A DNA stretch of 64,000 nt, taken from positions 558,001 to 622,000 of the forward strand of contig WACJ01000040.1 in assembly GCA_008973525.1 (NCBI GenBank), in the 5' to 3' direction. Shown piece after piece: positions 12,901-25,078 of the stretch. Position numbers and translations under genes: made by a program. Below the pieces are notes generated by a model, which made no database searches, was not told the origin of the DNA, and saw only the letters and a program-made list of their open reading frames with translations. The stretch comes from Stenopsyche tienmushanensis (Eukaryota; Arthropoda; Insecta; Trichoptera; Stenopsychidae). Positions within the stretch are counted from its first letter, which is position 1. Each line of letters opens with the position of its first letter.

Positions 12901-15761
12901 GATCAGCAATGATCCAAAATTTATTCTAAAATACATTTTCGTTCGATTTTTATAAGAATACTTTAATGAGGAAAAAAATCATGATTAATCAATTGACGAT
13001 AAACATTTTCCCAATTAAAATTTGAAGATTTCATATCCAAATGTATCAATTGGGAAGCAGAAAATCGATTCACTGACGTTTTGATAAATAATCTTTGTGT
13101 GGCTTGATCTGATGACTATCTTCTATTGTGATCCTTGGTCTATTATTTTTGCATGCACGATCTGTGGCTTGTTGTTTGACTTCTTTTTACGGTTCATTAA
13201 TGTTGCCCGATGTATCCTCAATATCAGACATCTTTCAAAATCAGCACTCCACAGATAGACAGCATTGATCCATTAACAAATTTTTTATTCGTTTGCGCTT
13301 CTAACAATCCTTGGAAATTTTAGTGCTTATCTATGAACTATTTTCATGATTAATATCATTTATGTAACATAAGTAATTTCAAAATGAGTTATAATGACAA
13401 TCAAAGTATTTATGTACCGTAAATTATTGATCCTTGAAGGCAATGAGATCATTTTTATGCGACATCTTAATAAGATCGACAATAATATACATGTATATTT
13501 TTTAATAAAGAGACGAATTCTTGTTGTAAAACATCTTGTGTTATAATTATTGAACCAATATATTTTGATTTAATGCAAAAAATGTTTCAATGCAATAGTT
13601 TGATGGCCATATATTCAGCATTCGCTAATATACAATTCGGAACATCGAATGGTCATTATGAGTTTATGAAGTTGTTCAGATCATGATTTGTCAATTAGTC
13701 GATCCAATAATGATCTTCTTCGTGTTCATCAGATCTGAACCTTATGGACTTTTCCATATGAAATATTTTCGATACAAAGATTTCTATTAAAAAATAGCAG
13801 ATTGTTGGAATTTTAAGGGTGATTCTTTAGCGACAATTGAAGCAAATTCCAAAAATTAAGATAGGATAAAATCAGCTATAATAATAACTATGTAAATAAG
13901 TTTTAATGTCATCTCAATATGTAACATTGACATATTAGAAATGGATTGAAAGAGATTTTTATTTTGTTTTCTACAAATTGCAAGGAGGCTTTGGGGTAAA
14001 AAAGATTGAGTAATGCTGATCTACATCAACAAGTCTTTTATTGTGGCAAAAATCCGTTAGACGAGAGACTTTTCCTTCTGAAAAGTTTTCATGCTTCGAG
14101 TATTAAGTGAGATCAGCTTCATTTTTTGAATCTCTCCTCGCTGAAAAACGCAAGCGACGTGCGAAGAAAGATTTCGCTACACGTCCGATGGTTATTATTA
14201 CGGTGAAAACTTCAAAGGTAGAATAAGAAATCGGTATGTTATGTTAAGTTCGGTGAACATAAATCAATGCGATACAGTGTTGGTAGTGTAATTAGGGGGT
14301 CTCCATCTTGAGACAACATAAAAAAGAGCGTAACAGGATGTGCACGGCGTGTATAATGTGTAATTGATGTACAAATAATACCAAAGGCTACTGTATGTTG
14401 CGAGCCCCATTCACTACATCTATAAATTTGTATTATATGTACAGTTAGGTCGTAATCAATACTATGTATCGGTCGTGGAAATTCATTTCGGGGCCCGAAA
14501 ACTTAATATGCGGTCTGCGAATCGAATCCGACACCGGCCATCCCAAATTACTGCCGAGGAATTATTTAATGGCCCCAATCAAGTGGATCTAATCTGATTT
14601 CTCTGAAATATATCAATTTGTTATCTCCTATGTGAAGGAGAACTATTACATGAAGAAAAAACCGTGCCATTCTGTACTTTGAGTCGAGTGCGGATGTGAT
14701 GAGAAACGTTGTAAATGATCACACGTTGAGGTAGACTAAGATAAACTCTTCTATTTAATGACAAACTGTTAAATATGTATGCCTAGATTTTATAAATTTT
14801 AGAATCGTTATATATACATTTATACAAACGATCCGAAAAAAACTTATTACAATGCAAACATATGCAAAAAATGAGCCACCCTTTGCCATGATGATTAAAT
14901 CAATCATTTATAAAATGAGACATTAAATGCCAAAACGATTGATTCTGAACTGCAATGAAATCGATTTTTAATAAGGATATATCATCATTAATCTCTTTAA
15001 ATGGCATAAAATCAATTGACATATAATAAATCGATTAAAATCGCATTACAACAGGGCAAATGCACGCCATCAATTAAAATGATCCCAAGAACATACAACC
15101 CTGTTAGTCAACAAACATTCACTATATGATATATCCATTTAAAAAAGTGGATATCCCACGATTTATGACGCGGATCAAACGACCATGTTGCGGCCTCCCC
15201 GTATATGTATTTATGGGAAGACGAGCAGGAATCTTAAATAATTACCTAATCGCTTGATCCTGTTACACTCGACACGTGTCAAGAATTACTATCCTCTGTG
15301 AAAGAACACTCGATACACGTGGAGTCCAATACGGTCGGATAACAGCTTTGTATGGAATCGGTAAACATTTAACGAGGGGGTGATTGGCACGTGTAGTGCA
15401 CACCCTTATCGCAGTAGGGCGACTCTTCAAATACCCCCTGCAATGAATACTTATTGAATTGTTAACGTAATTTGTGACGATTGTTGGACAAATAGACGAG
15501 TTTAAGTTTGATTAATGCGCATTTAAAATGCACTCGAAGGCCGCAGCTTGGAACCCTTCCGCGTTGAACCTCTGCATTTATTCTAATTGCACAAAGCAAT
15601 CGACGATTGTGCCATATTCAAAGATTTCACAAGTTACAGGGTGTTTTGCGATAGAAGCTTTCGGATTATTATATTTCAAGAATTTAAACTACCCAAATAG
15701 GGTGGCGAAAAAACTATTCTCGTCTATAATAGTGTAGTTCCACACTCTAATAATATTTTTT

Positions 15762-16245
15762 TATAATGTTTCCTCGAGTTGTGTGACATGTAGCGCTGTC
15801 TTACTGGAAAAAAAATTAAGAAAACATTCAATTCTGGATATAAAAAGGCACTCAACATTGATTGATATCGGTCAGTATTCACAGAACATCTTCGAAATGT
15901 CTCAAATCTTAGAAATGTGGCTCCAATTATTTCATTTGTCCAAAACGCACAACAAACAGTCCCATTAATTTGGATATAGACATCTTTCCTGAATACAAAA
16001 ATTTTGCTTATTGTCGAATCCATCCATTATGAAATGAGCTTCATCGCAAAGCAAAATTTTGCTTGAAAACAATGGATCTCTTGTTCGTTTTGTTCAATAA
16101 TAATGCAAAAACATTGTTGCAGTGTATACCTGTCCATAATTAAAATTGCACTAGCTTCTATTAAAACAAAATGGCTTATATCATTTGAAAAAAAGTCATG
16201 TGCAAACATTATACAGTGTTGATTTCTAAGCGTTGCCCTTTAATA
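15762..16245 (-). mobile_element. Tc1/mariner-type remnant, family 2, copy 1
   Basis: Minus strand reads KFCFAMKLIS or, in frame, LCDEAHFIMDGFDNKQNF, then YIQINGTVCCAFWTNEIIGATF, NTDRYQSMLSAFLYPEL and a degenerate QQDGATCHxxR segment (VRQRYMSHNSRKH). These line up with the DEAHF / VWCGFW / VNSERYR / QQDGATCH order of insect Tc1/mariner transposases. A related copy at 44.3 kb shares the ctaagcgttgc 3'-side sequence. The plus-strand ORFs across it are shadows. Confidence 0.8.
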
Positions 16246-16905
16246 TTAAAGAATTCCATTTTTATTTGTTTCTCTTTCTTCCAAGCCCTTGCCAATTGTA
16301 GACTTGTTAATATCTTTTCAACCCCAAAACACAATATTTTAAATGGCACCGCTTGTGTGCTATTGTTCTGTTTATCTTTATTTTCTTTAGTGCTTATTTT
16401 TAGTCGAAAATTTCACATAAATACACAAAATTTTCATCTGTCCAATCACTTTTATTAGAGTGTTGCTGTTTATTTCAGGGCTCCATTATTGACGTTTCAC
16501 AATGCAACCAGTGCCATTAAAATGATGAATATACACAAATATTTCAGATGCTTATGCAAAATACAAATAGCTTAAAAATGCGTTTAATTTAGATCTATTT
16601 CCATTATGTATGAGTCAATGTGATTAGTTAGGATGATCCAAACTCTCCGATTACTGCGTGATTTATGCTAATAATACGTCAAAACTTTTGAATTGACCTT
16701 ATATGCCCTGGCTGTATATAATAAGGTTTGTACGGAGTTTTTTTTTTTATTTGGAATTGTTCCATTTTTCATTGCTAGCGCGTGTATTCATCACATGTCA
16801 TCCGAGTATCTCACCGATGAACGCCTTTTCTTAGCCACATCCCAATTTCCTCCCATGTCGAATTCCATTCCCATAACTCTGGACTAATGGACTAGATCGC
16901 AAGTG

Positions 16906-16932
16906 GGTGTATGTGTATGTGTGTGTCTGTAA
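16906..16932. repeat. TG-rich microsatellite
   Basis: Interrupted (TG)n run (gggtgtatgtgtatgtgtgtgtctg). Within Dll intron 1. Just downstream, tgcttctgatt recurs three times (about 17.0, 17.05 and 17.12 kb). Confidence 0.7.
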
Positions 16933-17917
16933 TTTAGTATCTAAATCTACTTCCCGATTTGTACTTCCCAGCGGGAAGCCAATTCAAAACGCCATGCGCG
17001 TGCTTCTGATTATTTCAGTTGGGCGGTTTACTTCAACAGCGCCCCACTGCTTCTGATTGGTTAATTTCGTACCAGGTTATAGAGGAGTGATGATAGCCCT
17101 GTGTATTTGGACAATGTGCTTCTGATTACGCCAAGAAAAGGGAATGCATTTTTTCCTCTTTCTATAACCCACCACCGACGGATGTGCCTCGGGACAGGAG
17201 GGTCATTAAATTTGGAATTTCGTCACACATTTTTTATATCATTTTTTGTAATAATAAATAATTAAATATTGTATCATTTTATTACGCGAATATCAACAGA
17301 TATTCGAATTATTATTAAAATGTGTTAATTATCAATTTAACGCAATAAAGTCCGAGGTAAACTCGAATAATATCGAATTAGATTTGACAATATTTTGGTG
17401 GAACCGAGGGAGTGAATCGTTGCAACTCCCGTCAACCCTCCCGAGAGGAGGCAAATGATTGCCAAAAGGGGGTTAGCTCTGACAATAATGGCCTCTAATT
17501 TGTGTAACGAGGAAACACCCCCAAAGGGCAACAAATAAAGGTAGGCAGACGCCTAGAAAAATTAGAACCAGTAAATTCATCCTTATAAACACAGCCCGTG
17601 ACGTCACATTGAATGCAGATCAAAGGCCGACTATATTTACATGCGATCGAAACGCTAAATCCACCTGATTCATAAGCACACGCTTTAAATCATAGTTGTG
17701 CCAAAAAATATTTTACAAAATGCAAGTCATACGGAATAGTCGATCTCGAGTGTCCGTTTTGCGGGGCGCCCACGCCAAAGTGTCTTTACTTGCGACGGCT
17801 TCCCGACACGACTTCGTTAATTGAGAGCCACTATAATTATTCTGATGCAACTCAATTGGGTGCAAACAAACGATGTTAATCATATTAATTAAGTGCTTTA
17901 CAATTAGTCGTTAAAAA

Positions 17918-17989
17918 GCCACCGACTCTGGGAATCGATCTCTGAACCTGTGACTTTTGAGTGTACCGCTTCGCCAGCTCGACCGTGTA
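17918..17989 (-). repeat. tRNA-like segment, probable SINE head
   Basis: Minus strand reads gagctggcgaagcggtac (A-box-like TGGCNNAGCGG) then agatcgattccc (B-box-like GWTCGATTCC), at tRNA spacing, ending agagtcggtggc. The acceptor stem is not convincing. Probably tRNA-derived repeat. Confidence 0.5.
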
Positions 17990-19285
17990 ATTAATCAATA
18001 AAAATTAATTAAGTTCTCTAAATTTCTCGTCTTTCGTGAAAATAAGGCGAGGCGAAAATGAGCGAATATTGAGAAGATGTCATTCATCCGGGCATCCTTA
18101 AAAGGCCGCGGACCTCCGCGTGTCGCGTGGGCCGGTCGCGGTCCCAACAATGCACCTGATTCATCGCAATAATTCATTCATCTCGATGGCGAAAATTTCG
18201 AAATAAATTCTTCGATTCCTCGAAAACGACAATAACATGAAATTTATTTAAAAATACATTTTTGCACGCCAGGCCCGACCGGCACGCCATTTTTCGTATC
18301 GACACTTTTGTCCGATCACGCGATTTTAATATACATATTACGATTGAAACGGCGAAATTCGCTATTGAAACGAGAATTTGAAAATGGCTTATCGAAACTG
18401 ACATTGCTCGCTTGCAATTCATTAGTTCGCGGCGTGTCAACAGATGGCGCTAGTGGTTAATGGCCACATGCGACTTTAATAGAATTCTCGTTAATTTGCA
18501 TCAGGTAATGAAATATCCCATTAACACAGGAAGGATATAAAAATGAATATATTATCATATTTATAAGTTGACATTTTGTCAACTGCATCGAATATTATAG
18601 AATGTCAGGCGGACTGCATTGCTTTGAAATGCTTAAGTAAAATTGATTGCAACTCAAAGTGTAAATTCAATTTACAGATATATTGAATCGTCAATTTACT
18701 TCATTAGAGTGCATGGGATATACTATTTTGATCGATCTTTAATGCATCGCGCAGTCATTTAGACTGATTGATGATATCCGCACAGAGAAAGCATTGGCAA
18801 AAAGAGCATTCAAGTCCGAAATCCGTATGATTTTTGATATATTTTAGTTATGGTCTAGAATGATATTAGGTTCGGCGGAAAAATATGAGTCAAATCGAAT
18901 TAAGGCCAAACACAAACAGCAAGTCGAGTGTAGGTGTAGCGCCCATATATGAATCAGGCGCTGGGGTACAAAAAGCAAGTTGCGGCTAACTTTGTCGGGC
19001 AGATAACAAAGGCGACAGCAAACGTCGTGCTTTTTGTCGAATTTGTGAAGGGCGACGACTTGTCTTTGCTGAATTGCTCTATCCACGGACCTGTGTGCGT
19101 TTGTGGTCGTAAAGGGCTCCGTCGTTCTGACATACCGTTGCTAAGTAGAATTGATGTAGATCGACGAATTAGGAAACACGCATTGTTTATGGTGCTGTAT
19201 TTGAATGACTTACATACTTGTTTTACATGTATTCGACTAAAAACTGCATATTAATACATAAAATAAATGCACAAAATATATTTAC

Positions 19286-19688
19286 CATCTTTCGGTGGGC
19301 TCGGACAGTGCGGTGCATACGATCCTAAGTGATAACTGGGGTAGTTCTGATGCACTGGAGGGAAAGCGTAACCTAACGCCCCCCTGGGGCTAGGAAACCC
19401 ACCGCCGTCTGGCTGACTGGGAGGGAATTGGTGAGGATGTTGGTATCCACTCTTGAAGGGCGCATATCCGGCGGCGGCCGCGGCTGCGTGATGCTGCAGC
19501 TCCACGAAAGCCGACTTGGCAATCGGCAAGCCCGGCGAGTCGTGCTGCTGCTGCTGATGATGCTGATGGTGATGATCCATCGGAGGGTCCGGCTGCGGGG
19601 TGCCGGGCGGGCCCCCGTCCGACGGGGGCCCGAACGGGTCCGCGAAGTTCAACGTGGCCTGGCCGTGGTTTGCCACCGTAGTAACCCC
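19286..19688 (-). CDS. Dll: Distal-less exon 1: N-terminal region, start codon not resolved
   Basis: First recognisable coding exon of Dll. From the GTG at 19676 it encodes 130 residues and one base of a split codon. Order: acidic/Pro-rich start (ANHGQATLNFADPFGPP), a His/Gln run (about residues 35-45), the Dll-typical KSAFVELQHH block (54-63), a six-Ala run, YQHPH, FPSPRGALGYAFPPVHQN, and YHLGSYAPHCPSPPKD just before the donor. The donor is GATG|gtaaat (GT at 19285-19284), phase 1, matching exon 2. Oddity: upstream in frame the sequence is TAG GGG GTT ACT ACG GTG, with TAG at 19689-19691 and no ATG; the first in-frame ATG is residue 33 (19578-19580). The AG of that TAG could be a splice acceptor, which is why 19688 is given as the boundary, but it lacks a good pyrimidine tract. 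A non-AUG start or a sequence error is equally possible. The exon is much more GC-rich than its surroundings, as is usual for this exon. Confidence 0.93.
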
Positions 19689-22600
19689 CTATCGCCACTC
19701 GGCACAACTTTCGGGCCCGACGAGGAACCCTCGAACGCTCAGTTCGATTTAATCCTCGAACTACTACTGACTTCCACCATAGATCCACTTTCCGACTGGT
19801 CGACGATCGAAAGACTGTTACGCTTCAAATGGACATTTCAGGATCGAATTATTTAAAAAAAGAGTTTTCTATAATATATCTATCACAGAGCAAAAATCTG
19901 TATTTACCGAAAAGTTTATGTTAACGACAATACTATTTTCCTAATGAGACTCGTTACGTTAACGTGTTAAATTCGAATAAATTAAATATCACAATTTTTA
20001 ATAGTAACACAAAGAAGTCTTCTTCGATGAACACCTGAAATGAAATAAATAAAAATCATTATTAATATTGCATTAATCTAATCATAAACATAATGATTCA
20101 TGATCATTTTAGAATTGTCTAAAATTAGAACATTTTGTATAAATCCCCGATTTTAAGACTTTAGCATAAAATATACATATCAAACTAATCAATTTTTTAA
20201 ATCGCAAATATTCTTATCATGCTAAAAACTTATTATTCTACGTTATAATTTCACTAAAAACAGCAATTGATCGCCATATTTGGCTCATGAGCTACTATTT
20301 AATTTTGTGTATTATATCCCTCAGGTTGTATTTCCGTGAGAATGCTCATAAATAACGTAAAATCTGTCTGATTTAATCGCTGAATCATAACAGATTGTAT
20401 ATTGCAAATTTATTATGTAAATGTCACAGATTTGAAGGACAACTTTTTCTTAATTTCGACTAATGTATGTATTAAAACAGGTAACCCATTGGCGGTGAGT
20501 ACGGGTTCGTTAGAGTATGAAATTTTTTAAAGTCATGCTTTTTTCTTTCGGTTTTATTTTTGAATTTTTGTTGCGTTTGTGTACAGATCATCAGCAATTA
20601 AACATATGTTGCCATGCGGGCTTAGTGGAAACAATTTAATATCATGAAAGCTATCAGAATCATCCACGAAACATGGAATGAAGTCATCCAGTCGTGAATG
20701 AAGGATGTTTGGATGAAATGGTTGACGATCGCATCAAATATGAAAATTATATTCAAGATATCAATGAAGTTTTTGCTTATAAAGACATAGATAATCCTTA
20801 AGCAGGAATTGAATCATAGAAGTCGGTCCTGTACGATAGTTATTGGTCAAAATCATAAATCTTTTTTATTCCAATCAATGAATAGATGGACAGGCTTAAC
20901 AAGGAACACAAGATCATTTTTAAAGTGATTAATTAATACTCCCTTATTAATCGCGATACACAGCTAATTGCGATTTTATTCTAAACGTATGCTTACAGGG
21001 GATACATTTTAAATTTAAAAAATATATATCTAATATTGATGACATTATATTTTTATCCTGGATCAATCTATGATGATGATGACGATAGAATGCAAAATAT
21101 CCACAGTTATATGTTCCACATTTCGCAACGTTATCATATAAATTTTAGCATATAGGTCAATAAATTAGATAAAAATGATAATAAAAAATAGAATGTCCAT
21201 AGCCGAGTATAAACACTTAGCATTGATTTATTCGATTTTTAATTAAACATTCATCAGCCGTCATAAAAAAATTCATTGCGGAATGTGAACGTTACATTGC
21301 GAAAAAAGCATTGAATGGATGAAGCCGATTTGCCGATATGGATTCTGCGAACATGTCGAAATTCGTTGGCAAATGACGAATTGCAAGGAACGCCCAATAT
21401 CGCCTTCGTATTTAAGACGTTTGAAGCTGGATTTCTTCGTAGACGAGAAGGAAATCGTCCCGATGAATGAAATTCCGGCTAGATTTTGATTCGTTAATAT
21501 CACATAGCCGTATTCCGTACGTTCGGCGAAGGTTGTGTGAACCTTGCGGGTACTCCATGGACGTTCTTCAGTACCACACCTCCGCGTTCGTTATTAATGC
21601 GTGGCGCCTTTGCGTGGAATCGTTTAGGACCAATTTCAGTATAACACACCCATTCTATCGGTCAGGGGTATGTGACCCTGATGCAATTTTTTTAAGTTCA
21701 TAGCAATCAAATAGCATCATCTGGGACGCCGAAAGCACACTTCTCGGTGCAATTGTTTAAAATGTTTGCTTTAGGGTCAGGCGAATTGAGCGCGCCTGAC
21801 CTTTGGTCTTGTATTCGCGGCGCGATTCGTATAGAAATTAATCTCGAATCACACACGAATGGGAAGGTCAAATATTCGTAATCAATTAAAATGGGCAATA
21901 AAATAAAAAGTACCGCTTTTTAAAACTCGTTTTCGTCTCCTGTGATAAAAACGCCGTACGATACTGTGCGTCCGAGGAGCGTTTTCGAAAAGCACGAAAT
22001 TCATTTGAACGTTTCATTTTTTGTCTCTGGCCCCTCCCCTGGAGCCGCCGAAAGATCGTGAGGGTCAGTTTTTTTCATATTCATTTGAAAAATTGTTTCT
22101 TTTTTTATTATTTCACAAAAGTTAAATTAACCTTTTGTCGGGAGGCGGCAAGCCGCAGAACATAACGTTTGGGGTTCGTCGAAAAGTTTCGATATGGTTC
22201 AATATTTTTCGAACGACGATTTCACAATCGAGCATGCAAATGCATGCTATTAAATAGAGACAAATAGAGCCAATAATTGATTCAGATATATGATATTAAA
22301 TATCACAAAAAACTAGTTCTATTATCGATTTCGATCTACGTTGCGTTCAATGCAAAAAAGTATGTGAATCAATATTAACATACATTTAAAAGCAATATGT
22401 ATTGAATTCCATTCAATTTTTTTTTAAAAATAAGAACCATCGAAATAAAATTTATTGCATAAAATTTAAGATTTGCATGATTTAAATCAACTACTAACCC
22501 ATTGTGATCCATTAGAATGCTGCAGAATATATCCTTATTAAATTTCAAATCATATTTTTGGCAAAACTATTTTTATACTGCCATATTAATTATAAGACGT

Positions 22601-22817
22601 TGATAATCAGCGTAAATTATTTTTATCAACAAGCACTCAAAGCAAATCTGGATAAATATGATCTAAATATTAAGACTTCTGAATACCTTTATTGCACTAC
22701 CATCACATTAAAATTAGTAGCGATGCTGCATATGGGCACAACTGTCAAACACAACGCCACTGGAACTGTGAAATGCACAGTTCCATACCAAAAAAAGTGT
22801 ATATTTTTTCATAAAGT

Positions 22818-23004
22818 GCGGTAATCCGATAAACGTTTTGCAAAGCAGCTACAAAGTCTTCTTTTTTGTTATATGATTGTAAAACAACGTTACTTTCATA
22901 GTTAATATGGACCCAGAAATAAGTGTACGTCTGTTTCTTTTTCCTAAAAAAGTCACATATTAATATATTGGAATGTCGGATTACAGGGGGTGCCGGATTA
23001 CCGC
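22818..23004. mobile_element. Short inverted-terminal element (187 bp), GCGGTAATCCG ends
   Basis: Termini gcggtaatccg (22818-22828) and cggattaccgc (22994-23004) are perfect inverted repeats. Next to the right end is atgtcggattacagggggtgc, a motif shared with 60.75 kb. The interior has no transposase. This resembles pogo/Tigger-type non-autonomous elements, but that family name is inference from the termini only. Confidence 0.65.
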
Positions 23005-24871
23005 GGGTCTGTTGTATATATTGTAATCATATAAGGAAAAAATAACACATTATATTAAATGTTTTCGATCATATCAATTGGAAATAGAGGGTGCTGTAGT
23101 TCCATAGTGCCTATACGCAAGTCGCTATTGAATCGAGCCTATATAATAAAGGTTCAGGATCACTGATTCAAATAACAATACATAGCCAAAATCACATAAA
23201 TATAAATTAGTATATTTTAATCAATATTATTAGATAATCAGCTAATTGCAAACATAACCATTTGAAAGAAATATGAAGTTAATTTTATTGGATTTATATT
23301 AAACAGGATTTTAAATATTATTATAATTAGCACCAAAGTTGTTCAGTCTTTTCTAAGAATAAGATATTTTTGCTCTAAAGAATATCAGAGAGTTAGCTCG
23401 GCGTACTTCCGAAGCGACCCTCCCGGCAATATTTAAACTGAATTAGTCGAAACCGTTTTTTTCATTCGGTGTGTTTTATTAATATTAATGATTTATTTGG
23501 AGTGAAATATAAATTTGGTACAATCCCAGTTATTATCCATGTTAAATCCAATAATCACCTTGTTAAATCCGTTATTAATCACTTACGCTCCATAACTTAA
23601 TTTAGGGTATTTTGTCTTCATTGATATCAATTAGGCTTATTTATTGTTTTAATCATATCGATTACGCTGGAGAGGGAGAAAAAACCACTAGCACATCGTC
23701 ATTCGCAGAATCCAATTTTAATCAATCACTCTTCGATGTCTCATTACAAGCATAACGATGTTGTTATCGCCGGCAAAAAATTATCTCCATGAATAAATTT
23801 GCTCGGTGTGCAAACAGATCTAACAATGATCGAGTTTGCCAATTTGTAGGATCTTCAAATGCCACCGTCCATTTTTTCAACATACGTCTAATTATTCAGC
23901 GGTAATTTTTACGACAGCAAAAAAACGCATTTCAATATAAACAAATCGACATTGAGAGAGCCGCTTGATAAATGATAATGGTTTTCAAAAAAATATATTG
24001 ATATTTTGAGCGCTAATGACGTGGGCCATAATGAGTTAATATTCGATACAATGCAAAGCATCGATCCTTAATCATATATTGATACGATGGATAGTGTCGT
24101 TTTTTTTTTTCGCAAAAAGCATATACGTAGGCCGTTGAAGATCGAATATAAAACACATTAAGATTCATACAATAAAATAAAAACAGAAAAAATACATTAC
24201 CAAATAATTCTGCTTGGCAAATTTATTGTATTTATGTATCTGTGGATTTATTGTTAAAATCATGTAAATACTAATGATTGTTTGTAGCTCGTTGTAATTT
24301 ATGAGTCTCGATCATAAAAAGCTTGCGCACAACTGGCAAAAATGATAAATATGTTGATGGTGATTTTTTCACAAAATCTTAATTTGTTATCACACTATTG
24401 ACAACCATAAATATGGGCACTAAAACATAATCTGGGTATTAAGAACATGGAATGGTTTATTTAAACGCTGAATATAGTTTTATTGGCTGACCATTAAAAT
24501 GTTAATTGTTCGACTCGTAATTTATAATGGGCAATATAACATATAGCTTCATTTGAATTTTACTACTTTTGTGCGTTCAGCATTGAGATCACTGTGAAAT
24601 AATCATTGTGTAAGCTCTCAAATGGCGAAATTTATTGGGTATGTCAGATCAAGTGTTATTAAATTCAATCCATTTTGACTGTAAACGCATCGATATGATA
24701 TTTGACAACTTATTTAGAAATCGGCATCGTTTGAATCCCTACAATATCAAAAAATTGCCGGATGTTTTTAACAAGTAGATGAAAGCAGGATTGATCATAA
24801 ATTTGCATAGATTGGATGTTTGATTTGAAGAGCAATAAATGCAAATTATGCAATTGGCCCCTAACAAATAA

Positions 24872-25078
24872 TTCAATAAGTTCGTAGGATTTTTTCACTT
24901 TACACTGTTTTCTTCTTCATTTGGATCATTTTTTCGCAATTTCCTCCATCAAACCGGCATCTTCCGATTTCAACCGGTTCATTTGATCTTTAAGAAGTCA
25001 TCTACATCAAGCAACTTCAATTTATGATCGATCAAAACTATTTTGTGAACTATTTTGCCATCCTACGAACTTATTGAG
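24872..25078. mobile_element. MITE-like deletion derivative of mariner family 3 (207 bp)
   Basis: Left terminus ttcaataagttcgtaggat and right terminus atcctacgaacttattgag are the same termini as in the copies at 294-726 and 47965-48767. The 207-bp interior has no readable catalytic region. It looks like a short derivative retaining only the ends. Confidence 0.75.

Larger units (their letters stand above)
8131..19285 (-). other. Dll intron 1 (phase 1, 11.2 kb)
   Basis: Bounded by a GT donor at 19285-19284 and an AG acceptor at 8132-8131. It holds no supportable gene. Recognisable contents are a mariner/Tc1-like remnant at 9.25-9.93 kb, an antisense transposase remnant at 15.76-16.25 kb, a TG-rich run near 16.9 kb, and a tRNA-like segment at 17.9 kb. 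The sections 10.0-15.7 kb and 18.0-19.2 kb are otherwise AT-rich with TAAT-type motifs. There is a GC-richer patch at 18.9-19.15 kb that I cannot identify. Introns of Dll commonly carry enhancers, but no specific enhancer can be called from sequence alone. Confidence 0.9.

Noticed and set aside
19390..19788. 132-aa minus ORF opening with ATG over Dll exon 1
   Set aside because: It is a shifted frame of the GC-rich Dll exon; the conserved Dll peptide is in the other frame.
19428..19856. 142-aa plus ORF
   Set aside because: Antisense shadow of Dll exon 1; Arg/Val/Met-rich translation typical of reversed His/Gln/Pro codons.
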